Shown one piece after another: positions 15,975 through 24,501 of a stretch of 30,604 bases of DNA; position 1 is the stretch's first letter; every line of letters starts with the position of its first letter. The position numbers and the translations under genes are program-made. The notes beneath the pieces were generated by a model. The model did not search any database, was not told the origin of the DNA, and was given only the letters and a program-made list of their open reading frames with translations. The DNA comes from a virus: positions 1-30,604 of IMG/VR virus record IMGVR_UViG_3300017730_000051, one strand, 5' to 3'.

Positions 15975-17054
15975 TTATGCTGTTACGTCAACAACACAAC
16001 CAACTAGTGCGCGATCATCAACAACGATGCGACCTTCTTCGATAGAACCGAAGTAACCGATCTTGTTTTGACGAATGCTGTACTGATCATCAGCGATGAG
16101 ATTAAACTCAGCGCCATTTTCAGAATCAACAGCAACTGGGCGAATCAATGAATCGCGTGTGCGGTCAATACCTACTACAAGATCATCAGTTCCTTGAGTA
16201 ATGCTGTTTGAGCCATCGTAAGATGAACCAGTGAACAATGCTTGGAACTTCTGTCCTGCACCAAGCTCATTAAGCTCGATAACATTAATTCCGTAGAACT
16301 GAGGTGAACCTGCAGCTCTGTATGCTTCTTCAGCGATAACATCAGCATTTGCTACACCATCACTTAGTGGGTTGTAAGCAATAGCTCTTAATTGCTCAAC
16401 AATTTCTGGAGAAACAAGGATATCTGTAACACCCTTGCCGCTACGTGCATCTGGAGTACCACCTGCGAATGAAGTAAGAATTCTCTTAGAACGAGTCATC
16501 ATTGCATTCAAATCAGCTAGTGCAAATGTATTACCAGCAGACTTAACAACGTGTGTTAAGCTGTTTGTGGAAGCAGAATCTAGAGCCTTCATAACAACGT
16601 TTGCAGAAATGCTGTTTTGCTTAACAAGAATTTCTTGTGCAACACGAGTCATTGTCTTAGCAACAACGTCCATGCGGCTCTTGGCTGCATAGCGACGATC
16701 GAAGCTTACTGCTGAGTCAAGGCTGTATGTAGCGATCTTAAGCTCAGAAGATGTTGGAAGAACTTCCGAAGTTGGAAGGCCACCAGCACGACTTTGGCTA
16801 TAAACTTGTACGTAGTCTTGGTCGGCAACGTCGAAATATAGATCCAACGGAATCGAAGGATTGTCGTCAGCGTTGTACTGAAGTGTTGTGAAAAGGTTAG
16901 AGATGGAAGGAGCTTGGTTGATCACTTCCGCTAAAACAGGTCCAATAAATTCTGCGAGAGCTGTTTGAGCTTCATAAGCAACATCGCGGTTGCGTGACGC
17001 CATAGCTTTAATAAGCTCGACTTGTTCTGGAGTATTTTTTAATGTAATTTTCAT
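15975..17054 (-). CDS. Major capsid protein (HK97-fold type)
   Basis: 359 residues. The N-terminal helical arm MKITLKNTPEQVELIKAMAS is followed by EFIGPVLAEVINQAPSISNL and SIPLDLYFDVADQDYVQVYS. The middle (RRYAAKSRMDVVAKTMTRVA) is the long spine-helix region. The C-terminal half has VTDILVSPEIVEQLRAIAYN, YGINVIELNELG and ends RIVVDDRALVGCVVDVTA. This order of extended arm, spine helix and a domain with a 'DILVSPE' strand-helix is typical of HK97-fold capsid proteins. A real Shine-Dalgarno sequence, AAAGGAAA, precedes the ATG. Upstream lie decoration-like and protease-scaffold genes, and directly behind is a strong terminator. All of this fits the main shell protein. No GTGTAA motif lies right at its start. 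Confidence 0.88.
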   Translation of the reverse strand: MKITLKNTPEQVELIKAMASRNRDVAYEAQTALAEFIGPVLAEVINQAPSISNLFTTLQYNADDNPSIPLDLYFDVADQDYVQVYSQSRAGGLPTSEVLPTSSELKIATYSLDSAVSFDRRYAAKSRMDVVAKTMTRVAQEILVKQNSISANVVMKALDSASTNSLTHVVKSAGNTFALADLNAMMTRSKRILTSFAGGTPDARSGKGVTDILVSPEIVEQLRAIAYNPLSDGVANADVIAEEAYRAAGSPQFYGINVIELNELGAGQKFQALFTGSSYDGSNSITQGTDDLVVGIDRTRDSLIRPVAVDSENGAEFNLIADDQYSIRQNKIGYFGSIEEGRIVVDDRALVGCVVDVTA

Positions 17055-17073
17055 TTTAATTTTTTCCTTTCGA

Positions 17074-17700
17074 TTAGCCTAGCTTCACGACTACATAGTC
17101 GCCAGAGAATTGATCTGTCAATCCACCAGAATTGGTGCGCGAACCAGTACCAATGACCATTCCAAGTGAAGAATCACCTAGAGCGTCGGCCACACCACTG
17201 ATCTTTCCGTCTGCAGTAGAAACTTCAAAACCTCCACCGATAGTGAAGATAGAAGCTGCTCCGCCATCAATAGCATTGACACCTAGAGTGAAAATACCTT
17301 TTGTAGCGATTGGAACTGCTTGACCAGGAAGAACAGCTTGTAGCTCTTCTTTTTTGGTAGTGTTATATAATAGTTTCTCACCGTTCTCATCAGCTTGTGC
17401 AGTTTGATTCAAGGTCAACCCCAAAGGAGCGTCTCCAGAATCAGCAGCAGTTACTTCAAGTTGAACAGTAGGATACATGTCTGAGCCAACAAACGGATAA
17501 TCGGTTTTGCCAAGGTAGCTATTAGAGCCGTAGCTTATTAGCTCTTGGTCGAAGTTTCCGTCTGCTACCTTAACAAAAACGCCGTTTGAGCCCTTACCGT
17601 CAACAGCAGTGCCAGTTAGAACATCAGCGTTTGTGAGAGCGAAGAGGTTTACAACGTCTTGCTCATCGTATTGTCTGAATGGGAGTAGTCTTAGTGCCAT
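17074..17700 (-). CDS. Capsid decoration/stabilisation-like protein
   Basis: 208 residues beginning MALRLLPFRQYDEQDVVNLF, a start often seen in head stabilisation proteins encoded beside the capsid gene. The rest is glycine-, threonine- and valine-rich beta sequence, with PGQAVPIATKGIFTLG in the middle and a C-terminus GDYVVVKLG. It lies 19 nt upstream of the capsid gene and 23 nt downstream of the protease-scaffold gene, the place of lambda gpD-type decoration proteins. No Shine-Dalgarno sequence and no GTGTAA motif are seen before the ATG, so it probably depends on transcription from upstream, including the internal scaffold promoter. The role is inferred from position and composition. Confidence 0.6.
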   Translation of the reverse strand: MALRLLPFRQYDEQDVVNLFALTNADVLTGTAVDGKGSNGVFVKVADGNFDQELISYGSNSYLGKTDYPFVGSDMYPTVQLEVTAADSGDAPLGLTLNQTAQADENGEKLLYNTTKKEELQAVLPGQAVPIATKGIFTLGVNAIDGGAASIFTIGGGFEVSTADGKISGVADALGDSSLGMVIGTGSRTNSGGLTDQFSGDYVVVKLG

Positions 17701-17723
17701 AATTTTGTGTTTGTTAAATTTTT

Positions 17724-18407
17724 TTAGATAGTGATATTTTCACGGCTGAAAGCAGCAGCAAATTTATCTTTTAAAGTGGTGGATGAAGCTTGTGCTTCGT
17801 TATTGTTTGGAATTGATTCCTCAGTAGCTTCTGCATTTTCAAGAGCTTCTTCAACATCAACTTCTTCAGCTACTTCTTCAGATGCTTCAGATGTGTTAAG
17901 GCGTTTTTCGATTTCAGCTTCTACACGAGAAGCAATTGCTTCTTCTTGTTTTGCTTTAGCTTCTTTACTTTTTGATGCCCAGAAAACAGAAAGTTCATCT
18001 TTGAAAGATGCAAAAGCTTCTTCACTTGCGTCAAGTCCTTTAATCTTTTCTGCGATGAAAGCGCTGTCACTTTCTTCTAATTCGTAAACTGAATCAATTT
18101 CTTCCATGCGAGAATTAAATGTAGCAACTGCTTCTTCAGCAGCTTTTGCAGATTCAAACTCGTTGATGCGTTCTTGAGCAACCTTAAGCTCTTCTTTGAT
18201 AGATTCCACAGAAGCTTGAAGCTCTTCTCTCGCGGATGCGATTTCAGCCTTCTCTTGTTCCGCAGCTTCAAGAGAAGCTTTGTACTCATCATCTTTTTGT
18301 TTAATGGCATCAGCGAATGTTGATGTCATGCTAGCGATAGACTCTTCTGAAAATTTCTTTTCAGTAAGAGACGCTTTGATTTCTGATAGTAGAGTTTCTA
18401 AGTCCAT
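17724..18407 (-). CDS. Scaffold protein from internal in-frame start (nested product)
   Basis: ATG at 18407 is residue 288 of the fused protein and would give a 227-residue scaffold starting MDLETLLSEIKASLTEKKFS. The start falls exactly at the domain border, after a lysine-rich linker. The 43 bases before it repeat the element found before the tail tube gene. Nested scaffold starts inside protease genes are known from lambda (C and Nu3). Here the sequence points to a separate transcript rather than only a ribosome entry site, because no Shine-Dalgarno sequence is seen. That the shorter product is made is inferred. Confidence 0.65.
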   Translation of the reverse strand: MDLETLLSEIKASLTEKKFSEESIASMTSTFADAIKQKDDEYKASLEAAEQEKAEIASAREELQASVESIKEELKVAQERINEFESAKAAEEAVATFNSRMEEIDSVYELEESDSAFIAEKIKGLDASEEAFASFKDELSVFWASKSKEAKAKQEEAIASRVEAEIEKRLNTSEASEEVAEEVDVEEALENAEATEESIPNNNEAQASSTTLKDKFAAAFSRENITI

Positions 18408-19268
18408 AATTTTATAATTGTTTACAGTATTTTTTATTTTTTGTGAAATTTTGGAAGATATTTTTTTTAATTGTGTAGCATGGCTATCACTTTTGTCCGA
18501 GACCGCTTGTTCTTTGACTTCTTCCTCGACTTCGGTTTCCTTATAATCATTGCTGATTACGCCTTTAACATTAGCGGCTGGTTTTAACGTAAATCCTATT
18601 CCAAGCGGATAGATATCTCCTACGATTAATCTATAAATTGGATCTCCATCTTCTGTTACTCCTTTTCCACCAAAAGCTCTTAACATGCCTTTCATTTCTT
18701 GAATTTGTTTTGGATCAGAAATGATTTTTGCATCTTTCAAATTTTTGCTACCAACGGCGATTTGATAATTACTAAATCCTATTTCCCAACTAGCGGAAAC
18801 AGTATTGTACATTTTGTTTTTGGGGTTTGTGCTTTTTTCTAGTAAATCGAAAAAATCCTTATCCACAGTTTTATAAACAACTGCGCCCAAAGCTATATGA
18901 AATGGGTCCTGTTTATCCCCGTCTACATTAATTAGAATATTACTGTCACTATAATCACTAAATCCCGCGTTGACTATGTGACCTACAATTTTACCTTTGT
19001 TATGCTCAATATTTGTTGGTTTGTGAATAAATTGCTGTACAGAATCAATCGCTGTCGCTGCGCTTATACCATCTCCATTTTTATTGAATTCATTAACTAC
19101 CGCCGCATTAAAAGCAACGCCCATTAAATCTATATTCTTTTTTAGATCAACAGACGTAGGTATAAGCGAACGAAGATTTTCTATATTAGCTTGGCTTAAA
19201 TTTATACCAGCTATTTCTTCGCAAGCTTTAACCTCAAAGTTAAAAGTTGTGGTGTACTTATATTGCAT
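17724..19268 (-). CDS. Prohead maturation protease fused to scaffold
   Basis: 514 residues in two parts. Residues 1 to about 245 form a prohead serine protease: KPTNIEHNKGKIVGHI carries the likely catalytic H89, and NTVSASWEIGF carries candidate serines S158 and S160 and E162. YPLGIGFTLKPAANVKGV closes the fold. The herpes-type prohead proteases of phages use a similar His/Ser layout (family knowledge, checked here by eye only). Residues about 288-514 form a charged, E/K/A-rich coiled coil with an acidic tail and a final KDKFAAAFSRENITI, typical of scaffolds that are later digested. Placement between portal and capsid is standard. The gene begins 8 nt after the previous stop. An internal start (ATG at 18407) probably makes the scaffold alone. 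Confidence 0.85.
   Translation of the reverse strand: MQYKYTTTFNFEVKACEEIAGINLSQANIENLRSLIPTSVDLKKNIDLMGVAFNAAVVNEFNKNGDGISAATAIDSVQQFIHKPTNIEHNKGKIVGHIVNAGFSDYSDSNILINVDGDKQDPFHIALGAVVYKTVDKDFFDLLEKSTNPKNKMYNTVSASWEIGFSNYQIAVGSKNLKDAKIISDPKQIQEMKGMLRAFGGKGVTEDGDPIYRLIVGDIYPLGIGFTLKPAANVKGVISNDYKETEVEEEVKEQAVSDKSDSHATQLKKISSKISQKIKNTVNNYKIMDLETLLSEIKASLTEKKFSEESIASMTSTFADAIKQKDDEYKASLEAAEQEKAEIASAREELQASVESIKEELKVAQERINEFESAKAAEEAVATFNSRMEEIDSVYELEESDSAFIAEKIKGLDASEEAFASFKDELSVFWASKSKEAKAKQEEAIASRVEAEIEKRLNTSEASEEVAEEVDVEEALENAEATEESIPNNNEAQASSTTLKDKFAAAFSRENITI
18408..18450 (-). promoter_or_regulatory. Internal promoter-like element for scaffold product
   Basis: Minus-strand DNA with AATTTCACAA at its left end, ACTGTAAACAA in the middle and TATAAAATT up to the internal ATG. 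It copies the tube gene element at 33 of 40 aligned positions although it also encodes protein (the linker residues KISQKIKNTVNNYKI). CTGTAA lies 14 nt before the ATG. Confidence 0.6.
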
Positions 19269-19276
19269 TAAAGATT

Positions 19277-19729
19277 TTAGCGGACAAGTTGCCCTGGTCT
19301 TGCCTTTTGCGTGAAAAGACTAGCGATACTCGCACCAGCTGGCTTATAAAGATCTGCTTCTGTTTCTTTAGTGATCTTGCCTTCTGATTTTAATCTTTTA
19401 ACAATAGCTTTTTGAAGTTCGATCGGAAGAGTTTTCTTTTGTTTTTCAGTAAGACCTGCAAGCATATGTTTCTTTTCAAAAATATTTGCTTCTATTTTTT
19501 GATACATAGCTTGTATGTCTTGTTGATATAAACTTGAACAACTTTTTGCTGTCGCGTTATCATCATCTTTTGATGTGTCTACGGCATATGTGTCGTACAT
19601 TGCGCACATTCCCATGAATTTTTCAAAAACAGGAGCTTCTGCTTCGCTATACTTTTTGGCCAAAGATATTTCAATTTCGCCCGTTGAACGGTTTATGTTC
19701 GCTACTAGTGGATTTTTAATTTCTTTCAT
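19277..19729 (-). CDS. Hypothetical protein between portal and protease
   Basis: 150 residues. It starts MKEIKNPLVANINRSTGEIE, inside the end of the portal gene (14-nt overlap), and ends 8 nt before the protease gene. The N-terminal hairpin is followed by helices with two cysteines near residues 42 and 64, a lysine-rich stretch (LTEKQKKTLPIELQKAIVKR) and a basic C-terminus, SLFTQKARPGQLVR. I do not recognise the family. The tight packing between portal and protease genes suggests a minor head or prohead protein expressed in equal measure with them by translational coupling. Confidence 0.6.
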   Translation of the reverse strand: MKEIKNPLVANINRSTGEIEISLAKKYSEAEAPVFEKFMGMCAMYDTYAVDTSKDDDNATAKSCSSLYQQDIQAMYQKIEANIFEKKHMLAGLTEKQKKTLPIELQKAIVKRLKSEGKITKETEADLYKPAGASIASLFTQKARPGQLVR

Positions 19730-21683
19730 ATTTTTTTGAGTGGTATAAAATTGCTGATGGATATATTTCTAATTCGTGAGCCTCGGAAACATTCAATATA
19801 TTTTCCATAGCTCCTAATTTTTCTATTTCGTTAAAATCATTTACACAAGAAATGAGACTTTCTGTCCAATTTTCTTTATCTGAGGCGCATACAATAGATT
19901 CGCATAATTTACTAACCATTTTTTCCTGGTCTTCATTTAATACTTCTGCTTGTAATTTTTCTAACATTTTTTCTTTAGCCAATGAGTTTAGGGCCTCGAT
20001 TTCATAAATAGTCGCTTGTATATTTTCTCTAGAAAATTGATCTGGAGATCCTTCTGGTCTTCCAGCTAACCCTCCTCCAGGAGCTTTTTGACTATCAGTA
20101 GGCTCGCTCGGATTATCGTCTTCAATCATAGGCACTCCGCCTACGAGTGGATTAAAGTATCCTTTTTCTCTTTGATCTACAAACTTGCTTTGTGCTTTTT
20201 CTAAATCCTCTGTAGCAGGAAATCTTCCTGTATGGAATAGATCCATTCCTTGCTCTGCGGTGATAACGCCTAACTCCATTAGTCTAGTCGCAACACGCAT
20301 TAATTGAACTTCGTCTCTTAAATCAATATCTTTAAATTTTACTGTTGGGTATTGTCTAAATCCTAAATCTTTAGCTATACGCTTTATTTCTGGTTGAAGA
20401 AAATCTTGAATAAATGCTTCACGAGCTTCTTTCAATCTATCTAAGAATACTCTAGCTTTAATTTCTGCCCCATTATATTTGTCATCGTTAAGAATAATAT
20501 TTTGCAAACCTTCTTTAATATCTTTATTGATGACTTCGTACTTTCCTGGCCCAACTACTTTGTTAATATCTGGAATAACAAAATCTGCTTTTGTTGTATA
20601 ATCCGATACAAGTACTCGACCAACAGATTCATTTTGGAAAAGTTTTTGCATAGCCTTAACATTATGCGGGTTTATACCACCCTTGTCTGGTTCTGCACCC
20701 ATCGTAATCATAAGAATAACATTTTCAACAGTTCTCATGATCGCTTGATCCATTTTTTTCATTTCCATTTTAGCGTTGATGTCCTCTAAAACTGGAAAGC
20801 CGAATGGAATAGCGAAAGGTTCGTAATCTTGTTTTTTGTAAAAACTGTAGGCTAGTCTATCATTTTTAAGATTAATCTTTAAACCATCTTTGAAATAACC
20901 TCCATCTTTAATCTGCTTTTTAACTTCTGGATCTAACGCTTCAAACACTTCCTTATCGTAGTCGTTCTTAGGATTAGCTAACCTTTCCATATCAAATTCA
21001 GAAAGTATCTTAGCGTACGCTCCATCTTTTGTGCTAAAAACCGTGCTTCTTTTTGCCACAATCTCAAAAGGATTTAAAACAATATATTTAAGAGGGAACT
21101 TGTTTAAAGACGGGCCCTCTGATACATTCTGTGCAAACTTTTTGTAATCATCTAAATTAAACTTGCCATCAATTCTATATAAGAAAATATTTCCACTTCT
21201 ATAATATTCTCTGAAATACTGATCTTTTAAATCCCATAATTTAATTCTATCAAATAGTTTTTCAAAAAAGCTTCTGGATGTCGCATTTCCGCCTTCGAGA
21301 TAAATTTCCGCATTAGCAAATTCTGACATCATATCTATTGTATTTCTAAAAATAGGTACATTCGAATATGCTTTTTGACAAAGCTCTATAGCTTCCCTAA
21401 CATTGATTCCATCAGATGAAATCTCGTATGGCAAAAGTCCTGCCCTAATTTGGCTGTACTTATTCCTTGGGGGACTTACAGAAGATCGATTAATTCTAGT
21501 ACTAGTGTTTTTTGAGGTTAGATTATTAACAGTACCCGACCGACTGTAAGACCCCTGTGAAATATGATATGCTTCCCCAGCAGTTGCTGGCTCCAAAGGC
21601 TCTAAGTTGGGAAGCTGTACCGCTTGTGGTTTCTGGAACTTATTCCAATATTGTGATTTTTTATTATATTTTCTTTTAGCCAT
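19716..21683 (-). CDS. Portal protein
   Basis: 655 residues. The N-terminal 75 residues are basic and probably disordered. The core then begins with GINVREAIELCQKAYSNVPI and FRNTIDMMSEFANAEIYLEG, the usual portal opening. YFREYYRSGNIFLYRIDGKF, LKYIVLNPFEIVAKR and a long central helix (AIMRTVENVILMITMG) follow. The clip/stem part contains LQPEIKRIAKDLGF and a helix-rich segment with LMELGVITAEQGMDL. A proline/glycine-rich stretch (about 520-555) leads to a helical C-terminus. Portals form the 12-mer at the capsid vertex through which DNA enters. The terminase gene upstream and the protease gene downstream support the call. The ATG has the GTGTAA motif 19 nt upstream. Confidence 0.9.
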   Translation of the reverse strand: MAKRKYNKKSQYWNKFQKPQAVQLPNLEPLEPATAGEAYHISQGSYSRSGTVNNLTSKNTSTRINRSSVSPPRNKYSQIRAGLLPYEISSDGINVREAIELCQKAYSNVPIFRNTIDMMSEFANAEIYLEGGNATSRSFFEKLFDRIKLWDLKDQYFREYYRSGNIFLYRIDGKFNLDDYKKFAQNVSEGPSLNKFPLKYIVLNPFEIVAKRSTVFSTKDGAYAKILSEFDMERLANPKNDYDKEVFEALDPEVKKQIKDGGYFKDGLKINLKNDRLAYSFYKKQDYEPFAIPFGFPVLEDINAKMEMKKMDQAIMRTVENVILMITMGAEPDKGGINPHNVKAMQKLFQNESVGRVLVSDYTTKADFVIPDINKVVGPGKYEVINKDIKEGLQNIILNDDKYNGAEIKARVFLDRLKEAREAFIQDFLQPEIKRIAKDLGFRQYPTVKFKDIDLRDEVQLMRVATRLMELGVITAEQGMDLFHTGRFPATEDLEKAQSKFVDQREKGYFNPLVGGVPMIEDDNPSEPTDSQKAPGGGLAGRPEGSPDQFSRENIQATIYEIEALNSLAKEKMLEKLQAEVLNEDQEKMVSKLCESIVCASDKENWTESLISCVNDFNEIEKLGAMENILNVSEAHELEIYPSAILYHSKKYERN

Positions 21684-21702
21684 AACCTATTATAAAGTTA
21701 AT

Positions 21703-21708
21703 TACACT
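21703..21708 (-). promoter_or_regulatory. GTGTAA late-promoter-like motif before portal gene
   Basis: On the minus strand AAAAGTGTAATTAAC is followed by TTTATAATAGGTT and the ATG at 21683 (19 nt gap). It overlaps the 12-bp palindrome ACTTTTAAAAGT at 21706-21717. It lies between the terminase stop and the portal start, so it could raise portal, protease and capsid expression above that of terminase. Confidence 0.5.
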
Positions 21709-21733
21709 TTTAAAAGTAACTTTTAAACTTTTT

Positions 21734-23584
21734 TTAAATAAACATAGGGGTGAATCCGTAGTTTTGTTCTTCTGGCATATCCATCATGTCGTAATATATG
21801 TTCATACCCCAATTGCCCAACACCAAAGCTGAATAAGAGTCCTTTCTTGGTCTGTCTACTCCCTTTTGTCTTTTAAGGTTACTTGGTAAATCAAAACTTT
21901 GCGTACCTCCTGTTGATGTAGAAACTTGTATAAGTGCACATTCAGCTTTTGTTAAGTCTATCATATCTTTTTGATGTTCTATAAATTCTATCATTTTAGC
22001 GCCAACATTTTTTTCATCTTCGTATTTGGAAAATTTAAGATTCTTAATTGGTATTTTTTTAGTTTTTTGCATTGAATAATTGTCGTCCATTGCTGTGGCT
22101 GCAAAGTATAATTTCTTTCTATCAAAAGCTGTTTGTAACATTTCGTTAGCACTTCTAATCCAGTTAGAAACTGGCTTCCTCAATATACATATAGTATTGC
22201 TGCTTTTGTTATAACCCCTTCTAGCATCCCTTAAATCTTTTTCATAATCATGGGGGTTATCTAACTTTGGATCGAAGACCCCTATTTCAAGTTTTTCTTT
22301 CTTGAACATGTCGCTCTCGTTACATGAATTTATAAACTGAACACCTCCATTGTAGTCTCCAACAATCATAATAATATTAAAATGATCTAAAATATATTTA
22401 AAGTAAGTCATGTGCTTTTTTAGATTTGTGCCAGGAAGGGCGTAACTGTGAACAATCACGCCTTTCTTTTTTTCTGGCATTAGCTTTATAACTTGTATGG
22501 CAAAATCGTCAGAAGTCTCCGACTCTGACCAAGAGGGGTCGAATGCCATAATATATTCTGCGTCCTTTTCTCCAGCCACTTCAACAGCGGGAGACTCACC
22601 ATCTTCAATCGTGCATTCTGCCATTTTGCTGATCTTAAAATAACCAGCGCTATCATCTGTGAATTGAGCGTTAAATTCTCGGTCAATCTGTGACTGGCTC
22701 ATCGTCCCTTTTGCTTGAGATATTAAGTTTTCATCATACAAGGCCTTTGGCGCACAATCGTAACTAAATTGCATAATGCATCTTCTACCTTGATTTTTTG
22801 CCCCAGGGTTAAAGATCATATTTTCATAGGCTTGATACATTTTATAGAGATACTCGAACTTATAGGATGCCGAAGACAGTCCAATCATTTTATTTGATGG
22901 CCACTCCGTCCTTTCGTCTTCCGTCATCTTTCCAGCCTCAATCATCGCGTCTTCTGCGTCTTTAATTTTTTGTCTCTCCGTTGGGTTTTCTACAACAGCT
23001 AGGAACGGCATAATAACTTCGTTTAATACTTTTTCTGGCATAAGCAGAAGCTCATCAATAATAATACGCTGAAAACGGAAACCACGAAGCTTTTCTCCGT
23101 CACCAAGCGGTAAGGCGGTGATACGACTCTTTCCGATTTGCATGGACCATTCATCATTAGACTTGCTTACTTTACCAATACACTGTCTAAATAGTTCTGA
23201 TTTTTTATCTAGTGATATATCTTCTATCTTTCTAAAAATCATTTTAGACTGTCTAAATGATTTTGAAATGATTCCAATATGAACACCTTGATTCATCATC
23301 GCATCTAATAAAGCAAAAATGCCAGTAGAAAAGGATTTAGACATACCACGAGACCATATACCCAAGAAGTAATCGTTTTCCATCATTGCTTTTACCGCCA
23401 TGTGTTGAAACGGAAACAGCTCGATGCCAGTGAGCAGCTCTGTGGCGAAGGTTACATTTTCTTTTAAAAATTTATACAACCATAATTTAGCTTTAGTATC
23501 ATCTAAGTATCCTTCAAGCTCCATTATTTGCTCATTTACTGGTTCCCTCTTTAAAGGTTTTTGGTTTCCTATATCCCAACTCAT
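21734..23584 (-). CDS. terL: Terminase large subunit
   Basis: 616 residues. The motor that packages DNA into proheads: an N-terminal ATPase and a C-terminal RNase-H-like nuclease. The ATPase has FPFQHMAVKAMM before a divergent Walker A, GIWSRGMSKS (75-84), and a Walker B, IIIDE (173-177). The nuclease has its first acidic residue in MAFDPSWSES (D348), a second in MIVGDYNGG (D409) and a third in PRKDSYSALVLGNWG (D581), the expected D...D...D set. The length is within the usual range. The ATG overlaps the stop of the preceding nuclease gene by 4 nt (ATGA) and has a strong Shine-Dalgarno sequence, AAGGAG. Packaging type (cos or pac) cannot be told from this sequence alone. Confidence 0.95.
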   Translation of the reverse strand: MSWDIGNQKPLKREPVNEQIMELEGYLDDTKAKLWLYKFLKENVTFATELLTGIELFPFQHMAVKAMMENDYFLGIWSRGMSKSFSTGIFALLDAMMNQGVHIGIISKSFRQSKMIFRKIEDISLDKKSELFRQCIGKVSKSNDEWSMQIGKSRITALPLGDGEKLRGFRFQRIIIDELLLMPEKVLNEVIMPFLAVVENPTERQKIKDAEDAMIEAGKMTEDERTEWPSNKMIGLSSASYKFEYLYKMYQAYENMIFNPGAKNQGRRCIMQFSYDCAPKALYDENLISQAKGTMSQSQIDREFNAQFTDDSAGYFKISKMAECTIEDGESPAVEVAGEKDAEYIMAFDPSWSESETSDDFAIQVIKLMPEKKKGVIVHSYALPGTNLKKHMTYFKYILDHFNIIMIVGDYNGGVQFINSCNESDMFKKEKLEIGVFDPKLDNPHDYEKDLRDARRGYNKSSNTICILRKPVSNWIRSANEMLQTAFDRKKLYFAATAMDDNYSMQKTKKIPIKNLKFSKYEDEKNVGAKMIEFIEHQKDMIDLTKAECALIQVSTSTGGTQSFDLPSNLKRQKGVDRPRKDSYSALVLGNWGMNIYYDMMDMPEEQNYGFTPMFI

Positions 23585-24501
23585 CTTTGCTCCTTATCTA
23601 AAAAATATTGTACATCTACGTTCCATAACTTATCGCCTAGAGAAAGTAGCTTAGGTATTACTTTTTCGCTATGCTCCCTGCTGTCTGTAAAAATAAATTG
23701 ACAGTTTCCAGCAAATTCGTGTTGTACGGAAATTAAATTAGAAAAAACCCACCCTAGTTTTGGTGCTCGTCTTCCTTTTGTAAATACGGCTTCTTTTTCT
23801 ATTGCTGTAAGAGATTTTTCTACGACAATGTACATATAGCTATCTAACTCAACGCATCTTTGCATCTCTCTTCTAAATCTATCTACTTGTCCCCCAAAGG
23901 TTGACAAGAAATCTCCAGCGCTTTTTCTATCTACAAATGTATTGGCAAAATTATCTCCGCCCAAAGTGTAATCCCCAAAATCTAATTTTAAAATTGAAGA
24001 TTTATTAAACTCTAATGGTTGCTGTTCCCTAGTGTCAATCAACACTTCAACATTTGTATCATTGTTAAATTCTTTTGGCATACCTTTATAAAATATAGGT
24101 TTCGATCCCATAGCCTCACAAGCTTGGGTGTACGTACCAAAGTGTTTTTTATATGTGTCTAAGTCTGGCAACTGCCTCTTAAGTAATTCCAAATAAAATG
24201 GAGCGTGTGTATATTTTTTTCTTTCGATTCTTTTTTTACCCAACTCAACTATATAATCTTTAACTTCTTCATCTGGTGCAGACTCGCACCACTTTACGAG
24301 TTGTGATCTATTAATAAAATCATTTGCAAAATATTCGTCCTTTTTCTTAAATGGTAATGGGTTACCATTCAACTTATTAAATCTCGGGTAATGTTTAACA
24401 TAGTAGTCACCGACATACATTTTATGAGCCTTAAGATGGCTGTGTAAGCTTTTTTCTGTTTCGAATTCAGCTCCACACTCTTTGCATTTATAAGACATCA
24501 T
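23581..24501 (-). CDS. C2H2 zinc-finger / ERCC4-type nuclease between terminase genes
   Basis: 306 residues from the ATG chosen at 24501. A TTG three codons earlier is possible but less likely. Residues 3-27 form a C2H2 finger (C6, C9, H22, H26: YKCKECGAEF ... HSHLKAH). Near 117-133, KKHFGTYTQACEAMGSKP resembles a homing-endonuclease-associated repeat. Residues 150-230 form an ERCC4/XPF-type nuclease core: IDTREQQPLEF (D156, R158, E159), FGDYTLGG (G176, D177) and VDRKSAGDF (D191-R192-K193, where families usually have E-R-K). These enzymes cut branched or structured DNA. The gene overlaps both neighbours by a few bases, so it is translated with both terminase genes, and a packaging or end-processing role is attractive. 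A homing or selfish endonuclease that settled here is the alternative. Confidence 0.72.
   Translation of the reverse strand: MMSYKCKECGAEFETEKSLHSHLKAHKMYVGDYYVKHYPRFNKLNGNPLPFKKKDEYFANDFINRSQLVKWCESAPDEEVKDYIVELGKKRIERKKYTHAPFYLELLKRQLPDLDTYKKHFGTYTQACEAMGSKPIFYKGMPKEFNNDTNVEVLIDTREQQPLEFNKSSILKLDFGDYTLGGDNFANTFVDRKSAGDFLSTFGGQVDRFRREMQRCVELDSYMYIVVEKSLTAIEKEAVFTKGRRAPKLGWVFSNLISVQHEFAGNCQFIFTDSREHSEKVIPKLLSLGDKLWNVDVQYFLDKEQR

Noticed and set aside
21706-21717. 12-bp palindrome ACTTTTAAAAGT before the portal gene as an operator or terminator
   Set aside because: It is short and AT-only in the centre, has no loop for a stable hairpin and does not recur at the other motif sites. It is probably a chance feature of AT-rich DNA.
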